From positions 1-64,000 of the forward strand of contig JAIUPK010000003.1 in assembly GCA_020160915.1 (NCBI GenBank): 64,000 nucleotides of DNA, given 5' to 3'. Under the pieces are notes generated by a model, which did not search any database, was not told the origin of the DNA, and worked only from the letters and a program-made list of their open reading frames with translations. The stretch is from Actinomycetota bacterium (lineage in GTDB: Bacteria > Actinomycetota > Actinomycetes > Actinomycetales > Microbacteriaceae). Positions within the stretch are counted from its first letter, which is position 1; every line of letters begins with the position of its first letter. Positions 49,369-57,554 of the stretch are shown here, piece by piece. The position numbers and the translations under genes are program-made.

Positions 49369-50256
49369 ATGAAACTGGGCACCCTGGGAATCGTCCAACT
49401 CGCCGAGCTCGAAGCGAGCGGAATCGGCCGACGCGAGCGCGATGCCGCGATCCGTAGCGGCGCTCTGGAGCGGGTGCGCAACGGCTGGTTTGCGCTTCCC
49501 GGGGCTGACCCGGATGCGTTGCGATCGGTCCGCCTCGGTGGCCGGTTGACCTGCGGTAAGGCCCTGCGCATCCATGGACTCTGGGTCGTGGATGACGCGG
49601 CCCTTCACGTCGCGGTGAACGGCAACGCGGCACGACTCCGTGATCCGGACCAGTCACGCCGTCACTGGGACCGAACGCGCCGAGTGGATGTCAGGTTGCA
49701 CTGGCGATCGACGGCAATACGACCTGCAGCCATCGACGACGTGACGGCGGCGTTGGAACAATACGCGCGGTGCGCACCATTCGAACACGTCGTCGCGACG
49801 CTCGACTCGGCCCTAAACAGGCAGGTCACATCGCTCTCGACCGTGGAGTCGCTGCTTCGGCCGACTCACGATTCGGAGCGAATACTCCGCGCGCTGGATG
49901 GAGGGGCACAGTCGGGCACCGAGTCTCTCGCCCGGGTGAGGTTGCGCAGTCTGGGGCTGACCGTGCGAACTCAGGTACCAATCACGGGAGTAGGTCGGGT
50001 CGACCTTCTGATCGGTGAGCGCCTGGTCGTGGAGATTGACAGCGTTAGCCACCACCTTGGCACGCAGTACGAGCGCGACCGGCTACGCGATCTCGAGCTC
50101 GTGCGGCAGGGGTTCATCGTCATTCGTGCGTCGTACCGCACCGTGATGTACGACTGGAACGCACTCGAAAGCGCGATCCGGCAGATCGTGAGTCGCGGTG
50201 ACCACCACCGGCGTTCCCTCCATCGCCGTCAGGGGCTCGCGATCCCACTGCCATGA
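49369..50256 (+). CDS. AbiEi-type winged helix + DUF559 endonuclease-like protein
   Basis: 295 residues. The N-terminal 60 residues form an AbiEi-like winged helix (LAELEASGIGRRERDAAIRS, ALERVRNGWFALPGAD), followed by LTCGKALRIHGLWVVDDAAL. The C-terminal 90 residues are DUF559 (Vsr-like nuclease fold): VDLLIGERLVVEIDSVSHH with Asp212, Glu222 and Asp224, then RDRLRDLELVRQGFIVIRAS. Nuclease activity is inferred from the fold. It lies on the strand opposite to the operon it interrupts (rimM/trmD) between matched hairpins U2 and D2. Its nearest relative in the window is the broken copy at 3591-4481. Family labels mention type IV toxin-antitoxin, but no AbiEii toxin gene is adjacent. Confidence 0.85.
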   Translation: MKLGTLGIVQLAELEASGIGRRERDAAIRSGALERVRNGWFALPGADPDALRSVRLGGRLTCGKALRIHGLWVVDDAALHVAVNGNAARLRDPDQSRRHWDRTRRVDVRLHWRSTAIRPAAIDDVTAALEQYARCAPFEHVVATLDSALNRQVTSLSTVESLLRPTHDSERILRALDGGAQSGTESLARVRLRSLGLTVRTQVPITGVGRVDLLIGERLVVEIDSVSHHLGTQYERDRLRDLELVRQGFIVIRASYRTVMYDWNALESAIRQIVSRGDHHRRSLHRRQGLAIPLP

Positions 50257-50272
50257 CTGGCCTTGCCGCACC

Positions 50273-50347
50273 GCGCAGAAACTCAGGCTGTCGACACTCG
50301 CCGAGCGCGGGTAGCAGTCAGCGCGGACCCAGAGCCTGAGTTTGCGC
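50273..50347. repeat. Hairpin D2: inverted repeat downstream of the AbiEi/DUF559 gene
   Basis: Left arm GCGCAGAAACTCAGGCT (50273-50289) pairs with AGCCTGAGTTTGCGC (50333-50347) with a 2-nt bulge; the loop is 43 nt. It begins 16 bp after the stop codon, close to the 15-bp spacing of D1 at the other locus. It shares AACTCAGGC with hairpin U2. No T-run. Confidence 0.78.
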
Positions 50348-50406
50348 CATTTGAGGCGGGTTGAGTCCGGGGCGCAACGCGCGTGCAGCAGCGGGCCGGG
50401 TGCGAG

Positions 50407-51030
50407 CTACTCGGCCAGGGTGGGGGCGGCAGGGGCGGGCTCGACCGCCTCCGACTCGTCTGTCGCCTCTTCGTCGGCGAGGTCCTCGAAGAGGCCGAGC
50501 GGCGGGTTCACCGTCATCGTGCCCGCCTCGATGTCGACGGATGTCACGATCGCCTTCACGAACGGAACCAGCACGTCACCGGCGCTCGTGGCGATCGTCA
50601 GCAGGTCCTGGGCAGGCAGGTGGTCGATCTGCTTGACGGTGCCCACCTGGACTCCGTCACGCAGTACGGCAAGACCCACGAGCTGGTGGTCGAACCAGGC
50701 ATCCTCCTCGTCGGAGGGCTCATCGAGATCCTGATCGATCCAGAGAATCGCCTTGATCAGCGATTCGGCTGCGCTGCGATCCGAAACGTTCTTGAAGAAT
50801 GCGACCGGATGGCTGTTGTACCACTTGAGCTCGGACAGCTCGATGGTCTTGCCGTGCCACTCGGACTCCACCGGCACCTGAAGCGCGAACACGGCCCCCG
50901 GAACGAAACGTCGCTCCGGGGCATCCGTGTACAGCTCGACCTTGATGGCGCCCTTCAGCCCGTGTGCCTTGGTGAGCCTGCCGACCCGCAACTGCGTGTT
51001 GGCCGGCTGGGGGGCTTTCTGGGCGGACAC
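50407..51030 (-). CDS. rimM: 16S rRNA processing protein RimM
   Basis: 207 residues: QLRVGRLTKAHGLKGAIKVE (N-terminal barrel) and a PRC-barrel domain (EDAWFDHQLVGLAVLRDGVQ, VGTVKQIDHLPAQDLLTI, VPFVKAIVTSVDIEAGTMTV). An acidic Ala/Glu tail of about 25 residues ends the protein. GTG start, 3 bp after khpA. trmD should follow but is displaced by the inserted unit. Confidence 0.95.
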   Translation of the reverse strand: MSAQKAPQPANTQLRVGRLTKAHGLKGAIKVELYTDAPERRFVPGAVFALQVPVESEWHGKTIELSELKWYNSHPVAFFKNVSDRSAAESLIKAILWIDQDLDEPSDEEDAWFDHQLVGLAVLRDGVQVGTVKQIDHLPAQDLLTIATSAGDVLVPFVKAIVTSVDIEAGTMTVNPPLGLFEDLADEEATDESEAVEPAPAAPTLAE

Positions 51031-51033
51031 AGC

Positions 51034-51270
51034 CTAGAAGTCGGTGTCGACGACGTCGACACGCACGCGGCGACCGTCAGCGAGAGCCGTGATCAGCGTG
51101 CGAAGTGCCTTCGCCGTGCGACCGGCGCGACCGATGACGCGACCGAGGTCCTCGGGGTGCACGCGCACCTCGAGGACCTCGCCGCGCTGGGAATTCTTCG
51201 CCACGACCTGAACCTGGTCAGGGTGATCGACGATCCCCTTGACCAGGTGTTCGAGAGCAGGAGCGAGCAA
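51034..51270 (-). CDS. khpA: KH-domain RNA-binding protein KhpA
   Basis: 78 residues with a single KH domain: VRVHPEDLGRVIGRAGRTAK, ALRTLITALADG, containing the GRAG form of the GxxG loop. TTG start immediately after rpsP (3-bp gap). The rpsP-khpA-rimM order is standard. Partner of KhpB in RNA-mediated control of cell division in some bacteria. Confidence 0.95.
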   Translation of the reverse strand: MLAPALEHLVKGIVDHPDQVQVVAKNSQRGEVLEVRVHPEDLGRVIGRAGRTAKALRTLITALADGRRVRVDVVDTDF

Positions 51271-51273
51271 GAC

Positions 51274-51813
51274 CTAGGCCTCGTCCGCGGGAGCCTCGGC
51301 GGCCTCGTCGGCGGGCGTCTCGACGACGTCACCGGCGGCGGGAGCCTCGTCGGCAGCCTCGGGCGCGGGAGCCTCTTCGACGGCGCCGTCGCTCACGGCG
51401 GTCTCCTCGACCTCGGCGGCGGGCTCGGCGGCTGCCTCCTCGACCGGGGCGGCAACGGGCTTCTCGCTCTTGGGCTTGAGCACGGGCTTCTTCTTCTCGT
51501 CAGCCTGGAACTCGACCTTGGCTTCCTTGAACTTGACGGTGCTCTTGGCACCCTTCTCGCCCTTGAAGATGCCCCAGTCGCCCGTGAGCTTGAGCAGCGC
51601 CTCGACCTGCGGGGAAGGCTGTGCGCCCACGCCGAGCCAGTACTGCGCGCGCTCCGAGTTGATCTCGATGACCGAGGGCTCCTCGGTCGGGTGGTACTTG
51701 CCGATCTCCTCGATCGAGCGACCATCGCGCTTGCTGCGCGAGTCGGCGACGACGATGCGGTAGTAGGGCGCACGGATCTTGCCGAGACGCTTCAAACGAA
51801 TCTTTACAGCCAC
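51274..51813 (-). CDS. rpsP: 30S ribosomal protein S16 with long acidic tail
   Basis: 179 residues. Residues 1 to about 110 are S16 ([40 protein letters not shown]) with a Lys-rich stretch. The last 65 residues are almost only Ala, Glu, Pro, Val and Asp ([20 protein letters not shown]). The tail resembles that of S2 in this window. GTG start with AGGAGA upstream. The promoter must lie in 51814-51940. Confidence 0.96.
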   Translation of the reverse strand: MAVKIRLKRLGKIRAPYYRIVVADSRSKRDGRSIEEIGKYHPTEEPSVIEINSERAQYWLGVGAQPSPQVEALLKLTGDWGIFKGEKGAKSTVKFKEAKVEFQADEKKKPVLKPKSEKPVAAPVEEAAAEPAAEVEETAVSDGAVEEAPAPEAADEAPAAGDVVETPADEAAEAPADEA

Positions 51814-51940
51814 AATTCTCCTGAGTACATGTGTTGGTGGCGAACCGCAAGCCGTGGGCGTGGGGGCACACTCGGCACGAAAGCTCTGATGGATTCCACT
51901 CGCGTCTGATTAGAGGGTCGGACGGGAAGGACTCGACTGG

Positions 51941-52852
51941 CTATTCTGCCATGGTTTCGGCGCTGACGGGAATCCGCGCTCTGCGGCGGGACAGCGCGAC
52001 GCCGACGAGACACACGACACCGCCGGCAATCGCCAGCACGGCGGGCACCTCGCCGAAGATGAGGAAGCCGAAGATGATGACGAGCGGGGGCACGACGTAG
52101 GTGGTGACGCCGAGCTGGCCGGCGGGCATCCGGGACAGGGCGTAGGCCCACGTGCTGAACGCCAAGGCGGTGGGCACGGCGCCCAGATAGACAACGCCGA
52201 GGATCGCGGGCAGCGGGGCCTCCGCGAGCCCGGTGATGAGTTCACCGGCGAACGGCAGGCAGGCGACCATGCCGATCGTCGCACCCAGCCAGGTGACCTG
52301 AGCGTTGGGCAGGCGCTTGATGGCGGGCTTCTGGGCGAGAACGCCGATCGCGTAGGTCACCGCCGAGACGATCGCCCAGAACACCCCCACTCCGTCGCCG
52401 AATGCCGCGCCGGTTCCCACGCCGATGAGCACAACCCCCACGAACGCCACCGCTGCGCCGATGGCCAGCCACTTCGGGATGCCCTCCCCGAGGAACAGTC
52501 CTGCACCGAGCGCGATCAGAATGGGCCCAACCCCGACGATCATGGCCGTGGTGCCGGCGTCGAGGGTGTGCTCCGCGATGTTGAGGGCCACGTTGTAGGC
52601 GCCGAACCACGCCACGCCGTAGATGACGATGAGCAGCCACTCGCGCGCGGTCGGGCGCACCCAGCGGCGCCCGGCCAGCACGACGATCCCCAGCAGAACC
52701 GCACCCACTGCCAGGCGGCCGAGGGCCAACGCGCCGCCCGTGAAGTGCGGCCCCGTGCCCCGGATGACGATGAACGCACTCGCCCACGCGAGGATCGTGA
52801 CGATGATCGCCGTCAGAACAAGCGGATGCAGACGTGCGGGGGCGGTGCTCAT
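51941..52852 (-). CDS. EamA/DMT-family transporter
   Basis: 303 residues, ten transmembrane segments in two EamA repeats: first repeat AIIVTILAWASAFIVIRGTG to GVGPILIALGAGLFLGEGIP; second GVFWAIVSAVTYAIGVLAQK to LVIIFGFLIFGEVPAVLAIA. Likely exports metabolites or amino acids; substrate unknown. Translation ends 127 bp before rpsP. Confidence 0.93.
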   Translation of the reverse strand: MSTAPARLHPLVLTAIIVTILAWASAFIVIRGTGPHFTGGALALGRLAVGAVLLGIVVLAGRRWVRPTAREWLLIVIYGVAWFGAYNVALNIAEHTLDAGTTAMIVGVGPILIALGAGLFLGEGIPKWLAIGAAVAFVGVVLIGVGTGAAFGDGVGVFWAIVSAVTYAIGVLAQKPAIKRLPNAQVTWLGATIGMVACLPFAGELITGLAEAPLPAILGVVYLGAVPTALAFSTWAYALSRMPAGQLGVTTYVVPPLVIIFGFLIFGEVPAVLAIAGGVVCLVGVALSRRRARIPVSAETMAE

Positions 52853-52921
52853 GGGTTCACGCTACTGCGAGCCACCGCCATCCCGACCGGTCGCACGACG
52901 CGATGACCGAAACCCGCCGAA

Positions 52922-54298
52922 CTATGGCAGACGGGCGACCTCGACGGTGCGCGGCCAGGGGCGCACGCGTTCGATCTGAGCGGCCAGCCCGAGGATCGCC
53001 GCCTCGCCGGCTCCATCCGCCCGGGGTGCGACCACGATCTGCACCGCGAGGGGTACCTGCGCGGTCGAGTGCCATCCCGCGGGGATGCTCGCGGCCGGCC
53101 AGCCGAGGAGATTGAACAGCGACGGGTACGGCGCGTACCGGATGTTGGCCATGAGGTTCTGGTACCACCCGCGCTGACCCCACGCCACGGCCTCGAGCCC
53201 GGGCTGGGCCAGCGTCGGCGTGAGCAGCACGTCATAGTCGTCGAAGAAGGCGGTGACCTGGGCGCGGATGCGGTCCACCGGTTTCGGGTTGAGCCAGCCG
53301 AGCCTGCGCGCGAGTCGCCCGAGCCGGGCGTGCGTGCGGATGCGCGGCTCGAGTTTGCGCTGGTCGAGCAGTGCGGCATCCGTCTCGGTGCCCGCGAACC
53401 ACCGGGCGAGCAGCGGCAGCGGGTTAGCCGGGTAGGGGAAGGACACCTCGGTGACCGTGTGCCCCAGCGCCCGCAGAGCGTCGGCGGTCTCGGTGACGCC
53501 GCGCCGGAACTCCGGGTCGGTGCGCACGAGCGCGGACGGTTCGTTGGTCGCTACCGCGATCCGCAGCGGCGTTGCGGGCTCGGTGACCGTGGCGAGGCCG
53601 GGGCGCGCGGCCAGCACCGAGAGCATGAGCGCCGCATCCGCCACAGTCGTCGCGAGCGGGCCGTTCTCGCTCATGCCGAGCCAGGCATCCACCCCGATCT
53701 CCTGCGGCACGAGGCCGGCGCCGGGCTTGAGCCCGAAGAGGCCGCAGTTGGCGGCCGGAATACGGATCGAGCCCATGCCGTCGTTGCCGTGCGCGATCGT
53801 GACGAACCCGGATGCCACGGCTGCGGCACTTCCCCCCGACGAGCCGCCCGGGGTGCGGCTGCGGTTCCACGGGTTGTGGCTGATTCCGTACACCGAATCG
53901 GTGGCACCGAATACGCAGAGCTCGGGTACCCGGGTGAGCCCGACGACCACGGCTCCCGCGTCGCGGAGGCGCGCGACCACGGGGTGGTCCGCCGCCGATG
54001 GTGCGTCGGATGTCGCAGCGGAGCCGTCGCGCAGCGGTTCGCCCGCGACCGGGATGTTGTCCTTGATCGCCACCGGCACGCCGGCCAGCGGCAGGCTGGA
54101 GCGATCGGCACGGGCATCCACCGCGGCGGCCTCCGCGAGTGCACGCTCAGCGCGCACCAATTGGAACGCCCCGACGTCGTCGGACTCGATGCGAACCAGG
54201 GCGGCACGGGTCGCGTCTACGGCAGTGGTGCTGCCGGCGCGCACGGAAGCAGCGAGCGCGGCGGCGGTGGCGGGTTCATGGGCAGACGACGGTGTCAT
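52922..54298 (-). CDS. Amidase signature family enzyme
   Basis: 458 residues with the Ser-cisSer-Lys triad: AIKDNIPVAG (Lys), TPGGSSGGSAAAVASGFVTI (cis-Ser) and DGMGSIRIPAANCGLFGLKP (nucleophile Ser). Stand-alone amidase, not GatA, because no gatB or gatC is adjacent. Substrate unknown. It is 45 bp downstream of the LLM oxidoreductase. Confidence 0.93.
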   Translation of the reverse strand: MTPSSAHEPATAAALAASVRAGSTTAVDATRAALVRIESDDVGAFQLVRAERALAEAAAVDARADRSSLPLAGVPVAIKDNIPVAGEPLRDGSAATSDAPSAADHPVVARLRDAGAVVVGLTRVPELCVFGATDSVYGISHNPWNRSRTPGGSSGGSAAAVASGFVTIAHGNDGMGSIRIPAANCGLFGLKPGAGLVPQEIGVDAWLGMSENGPLATTVADAALMLSVLAARPGLATVTEPATPLRIAVATNEPSALVRTDPEFRRGVTETADALRALGHTVTEVSFPYPANPLPLLARWFAGTETDAALLDQRKLEPRIRTHARLGRLARRLGWLNPKPVDRIRAQVTAFFDDYDVLLTPTLAQPGLEAVAWGQRGWYQNLMANIRYAPYPSLFNLLGWPAASIPAGWHSTAQVPLAVQIVVAPRADGAGEAAILGLAAQIERVRPWPRTVEVARLP

Positions 54299-54343
54299 GG
54301 CCTCATCGTAGGCCGCCGCCGAGCCCCGCGTCAGAGCCCCGCG

Positions 54344-55123
54344 TCAGGCGTTCTGCTGGTCGCGCCAGACGAGCCACTCGCGCACGATATCGAGCGGGTA
54401 GTCGGGCCCGGAGATGCCGATCGTGAACAGCGTGACGCCCAACTCGCGCAGTTCGTCTGCGGTGGACAGATCCTTCACCCGCTGCTCGCTAGAGAACTCG
54501 ATCTCGCTGATGTCGCGACCGACCGTGTCGCAGTGCTCCTGCAGAATGCCGATCTTGCGCGGCAGGTCGGCAGGCGGCACGAAGCTGTGCCAGATGTCGG
54601 CGTGCTTGGCGACGAGCTTGAGCGTCTTCTGCTCGCCGCTGCCGCCGATGAGGATCGGGATGTCCCGCAGGGGTGCGGGGTTCAACTTCTGCCAGCGAGA
54701 CTCGATGCGGGGCAGGGCTTCGGCCAGCGCATCCAGTCGACTGCCAGCGGTGCCGAACTCGTAGCCGTACTCGTCGTAGTCACGCTCGAACCACCCCGAT
54801 CCGGTGCCGAAGATGAACCGGCCGCCCGAGATGTGGTCGAGGGTGCGTGCCATGTCGGCCTGGAGGTCGGGGTTGCGGTAGCTGTTGCAGTTGACGAGGG
54901 TGCCGAACTCGACGTTGGTCGTGAGTTCGGCCCACGAGCCGAGCTCGGTCCACGCCTCGAAGTGCAGCCCGTCTTTGTCTCCGGAGAGCGGGAAGAAGTG
55001 GTCCCAGTTGAAGAGGATGTCGACGCCCATGTCGTCGAGCGCGCGAACTGTGTCGCGAACCTTGGGGTAGAGGGCGTGCTGAGGCTGCACCTGGATACCC
55101 AGGCGGACGGGACGTGAGGTCAT
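54344..55123 (-). CDS. LLM-class F420-dependent oxidoreductase
   Basis: 259 residues with the luciferase-like barrel: VRLGIQVQPQHALYPKVRDT, MGVDILFNWDHFFPLSGDKD, ADMARTLDHISGGRFIFGTG, SGWFERDYDEYGYEFGT. The GRxxxGxGSGW motif is that of actinobacterial TIGR03560-like F420 enzymes. Implies F420 synthesis in this organism. Substrate unknown. Confidence 0.92.
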   Translation of the reverse strand: MTSRPVRLGIQVQPQHALYPKVRDTVRALDDMGVDILFNWDHFFPLSGDKDGLHFEAWTELGSWAELTTNVEFGTLVNCNSYRNPDLQADMARTLDHISGGRFIFGTGSGWFERDYDEYGYEFGTAGSRLDALAEALPRIESRWQKLNPAPLRDIPILIGGSGEQKTLKLVAKHADIWHSFVPPADLPRKIGILQEHCDTVGRDISEIEFSSEQRVKDLSTADELRELGVTLFTIGISGPDYPLDIVREWLVWRDQQNA

Positions 55124-55166
55124 GCTTCCACGCTACCCGCGTTCGGAAGCGCCTCGGCGCGGTCGG

Positions 55167-56216
55167 CTAGCGCTTCGGGACCGGCCCGGTTGAGTCGCGC
55201 ACCAGAAGGGTCGTGTGCAGCCGCTGCTGGTGCACCCGGGAGCTGTCGGACGCCGAGATCGACTCGACGAGAAACTCGGCGGCCAGACGTCCCTTGCTCT
55301 CGATGGGCTGACGCACCGTCGTCAGGCTCGGCATCGACCAGCTCGCCTCGGCGAGGTCATCGAAACCGCTGACCGACACCTCGCCGGGCACCGACACACC
55401 GGCGTCCCGTGCCGCGTCGAGCACACCGAGCGCGATGATGTCGCTGAACGCCACGATGGCCGTCGGTCGATCGGGCTCGCCCCAGATCTCCTGGAACGCC
55501 CGCATCCCACCGAGGCGCGTGCAGGGCACCTCACGGATGCTGATACCGGGACTCTCCGGAGTGAGATCGTGGTCGGCGAGCGCGGCGAGCGCGCCCTGCA
55601 TCCGGCGCAGCATCGGTCCGCGCCACTTCGTGTACCCTCCCTCGATGCCGGTCTCGATGGCGAGGATCGCAATCGAGCGGTGACCGAGATCCAGCAGGTG
55701 GCGCACGAGCTGCTCGATGCCCTCGCTGTCATCGATCTCCACCGACGACACCCCCTCGTGCAGCTCGCTGTCGACGAGGACGAACGGGATGTCGCGCTGT
55801 CGCAGCGCGCTCACCTCACCGCGGTCGTACTCGAGCCCGCTCACGATGAACCCGTCCACCGCCGCGTAGGGAATGGTTTTGAGCATGGATCCGCGCAGCG
55901 GCGGGGCCAGCAGCAGCGTGAACCCCTCCCTCTGGCAGGTCTGGCCGATGCCCTGCAGGAATTGCGAGTAGTACGGGTTCTCCAGCACCTTGTCGAGCTG
56001 CTGCGGCAGCAGAAGGCCGAGGCTGTTCGTGCGCCGGGTGCGCAGCATTCGGGCGGCGGGGTCCTGCGCGTACCCGAGATCCGCGGCGACGGCGAGGATG
56101 TGCTTGAGCGTGGCTTCGGAGAGCCGGGAATTGTCGTTGAAGGCCAGCGACACGGCCGTCTTGGAGACGTTGGCGCGCTCGGCCACGTCCTGCATCGTCA
56201 CTCGACGGGTCTTCAC
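55167..56216 (-). CDS. LacI-family transcriptional regulator of the maltodextrin operon
   Basis: 349 residues: HTH TMQDVAERANVSKTAVSLAF and hinge helix region NDNSRLSEATLKHILAVAAD, then a periplasmic-binding-like sugar sensor (NSLGLLLPQQLDKVLENPYY; EIWGEPDRPTAIVAFSDIIA). GTG start overlaps the GH13 stop (GTGA), so it is the last gene of the operon that begins at 62321. It probably binds the palindrome at 62337-62360 and perhaps the glg site at 7260-7275. Confidence 0.93.
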   Translation of the reverse strand: MKTRRVTMQDVAERANVSKTAVSLAFNDNSRLSEATLKHILAVAADLGYAQDPAARMLRTRRTNSLGLLLPQQLDKVLENPYYSQFLQGIGQTCQREGFTLLLAPPLRGSMLKTIPYAAVDGFIVSGLEYDRGEVSALRQRDIPFVLVDSELHEGVSSVEIDDSEGIEQLVRHLLDLGHRSIAILAIETGIEGGYTKWRGPMLRRMQGALAALADHDLTPESPGISIREVPCTRLGGMRAFQEIWGEPDRPTAIVAFSDIIALGVLDAARDAGVSVPGEVSVSGFDDLAEASWSMPSLTTVRQPIESKGRLAAEFLVESISASDSSRVHQQRLHTTLLVRDSTGPVPKR

Positions 56217-57553
56217 GACTCTCCACCTCCTCCCGTAAGTATGACGATAGCTCGCGGCGCCACCTCATCCCGATGACCCCAGATGGCCTCACCTTTGAGC
56301 GAACCCAGCGGAAAGGGCTCGTCGCCCCGGTTGACCACGAGTGTGACGGTCTCGCCGGTCGCGGCCGTGCGAACGAGTGAGACGACATCAGGCGTGATTG
56401 CCACCACGCGCTGCGAGCCGCGGCGCAGGGCGGGGTGCTCCGCCCGCACCGCCAAGAGGTCGGTCAGATAGTTGAGCAGATCGTGATTCCACAGTGTGCG
56501 GTCCCAGGGCATCGTGCCGCGGCATTCGGGATCGTTGTCTCCCCGCAGGCCCACCTCGTCGCCGTAGTAGATCATCGGGGCACCCTCAGCCATGGCGAGG
56601 AGGGCGTATGACAGCTTGGTCGCCGCGATGTCGTCTCCGTGCCGGGTGACGAGTCGCTCGGTGTCGTGGCTTCCGAGAAGGTTGAGCATCGCGGGACGAG
56701 CCGCCTCGGGAACTCGCGCCGTGAGGTCATTCATTCCCCGCGCGAACTGCTCGGCGTCGATCGTACGATCCGCGATGAATCCGAGTACGAGGTCGCGGAG
56801 GGTGTAGTTCATGGTGCCGTCGGCGAGATCTCCCTGCAGCCACTGCTCCGGCTCGCGCCACTCCTCGGCGACGATGTACAGGTTCTCGTCCGCACCCTTG
56901 ACGACGTCGCGGAAGCCGCGCCAGAAGTTGTCGTTGATGAAGTACGGAACGTCGAGCCGCCAGCCGTCGATGCCCTGATCGATCCAGTACTTCGCGACCC
57001 GGTAGTGGTGATCCCGAACCTCGGGGTTGTAGGCGTTCCACTTAGGCAGGTAGTAGCACCCGGAGCAGGTGCGGTAGTTGGGCTCAGGGTGCGGCGTCAC
57101 AGGGAAGTTCTCGACGGAGAACCAGTTGACGTACTCGGATGCCGCCTCCTTCTCCACCACGTCGCGAAACGCCCAGTGTCCATCGCCGCAGTGGTTGAAG
57201 ACTGCATCGAGCACGATTCGGATTCCGCGAGCGTGCGCCGCATCGACGAACCGGCGGAACGCCGACAGGTCGCCGAGGCGATGATCGATCGCGAAGTAGT
57301 CCTTCGCGTCATACCGGTGATTGGTGTCGGCCTCGAAGATCGGGGTCAGATAGATCGCGTTCGCACCGAGGGACTCGATGTGGTCGAGGTGCTCGGTGAT
57401 GCCCGCGAGGTCACCGCCGAAGAAGTTGTCCCTGGTGGGCTCAGCGCTCCATGGCTCAACTCCGGGCGGGTCGAGAGCGGGGTCGCCGTTTGCGAATCGC
57501 TCAGGGAAGATCTGGTAGAAGACCGCGTCGGCCAGCCAGTCGGGGGTGTTCAT
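56213..57553 (-). CDS. GH13 alpha-amylase family enzyme (neopullulanase/cyclomaltodextrinase-like)
   Basis: 446 residues without N-terminal CBM and signal peptide, so cytoplasmic. PDWLADAVFYQIFPERFANG begins the barrel; catalytic residues are Asp in DGWRLDVPYF, Glu in IVAEEWREP and Asp in LGSHDTERLV. A pair of Cys (CSGCYYLPKW) lies in the B-domain. The enzyme likely opens cyclic or branched maltodextrins after uptake by the ABC transporter encoded upstream. It begins 1 bp after the permease stop. Confidence 0.92.
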   Translation of the reverse strand: MNTPDWLADAVFYQIFPERFANGDPALDPPGVEPWSAEPTRDNFFGGDLAGITEHLDHIESLGANAIYLTPIFEADTNHRYDAKDYFAIDHRLGDLSAFRRFVDAAHARGIRIVLDAVFNHCGDGHWAFRDVVEKEAASEYVNWFSVENFPVTPHPEPNYRTCSGCYYLPKWNAYNPEVRDHHYRVAKYWIDQGIDGWRLDVPYFINDNFWRGFRDVVKGADENLYIVAEEWREPEQWLQGDLADGTMNYTLRDLVLGFIADRTIDAEQFARGMNDLTARVPEAARPAMLNLLGSHDTERLVTRHGDDIAATKLSYALLAMAEGAPMIYYGDEVGLRGDNDPECRGTMPWDRTLWNHDLLNYLTDLLAVRAEHPALRRGSQRVVAITPDVVSLVRTAATGETVTLVVNRGDEPFPLGSLKGEAIWGHRDEVAPRAIVILTGGGGES

Positions 57554-57554
57554 G

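Noticed and set aside
49369-50256. A complete AbiE type IV toxin-antitoxin pair
   Set aside because: No AbiEii nucleotidyltransferase gene is adjacent; only the antitoxin-like N-terminus is shared.
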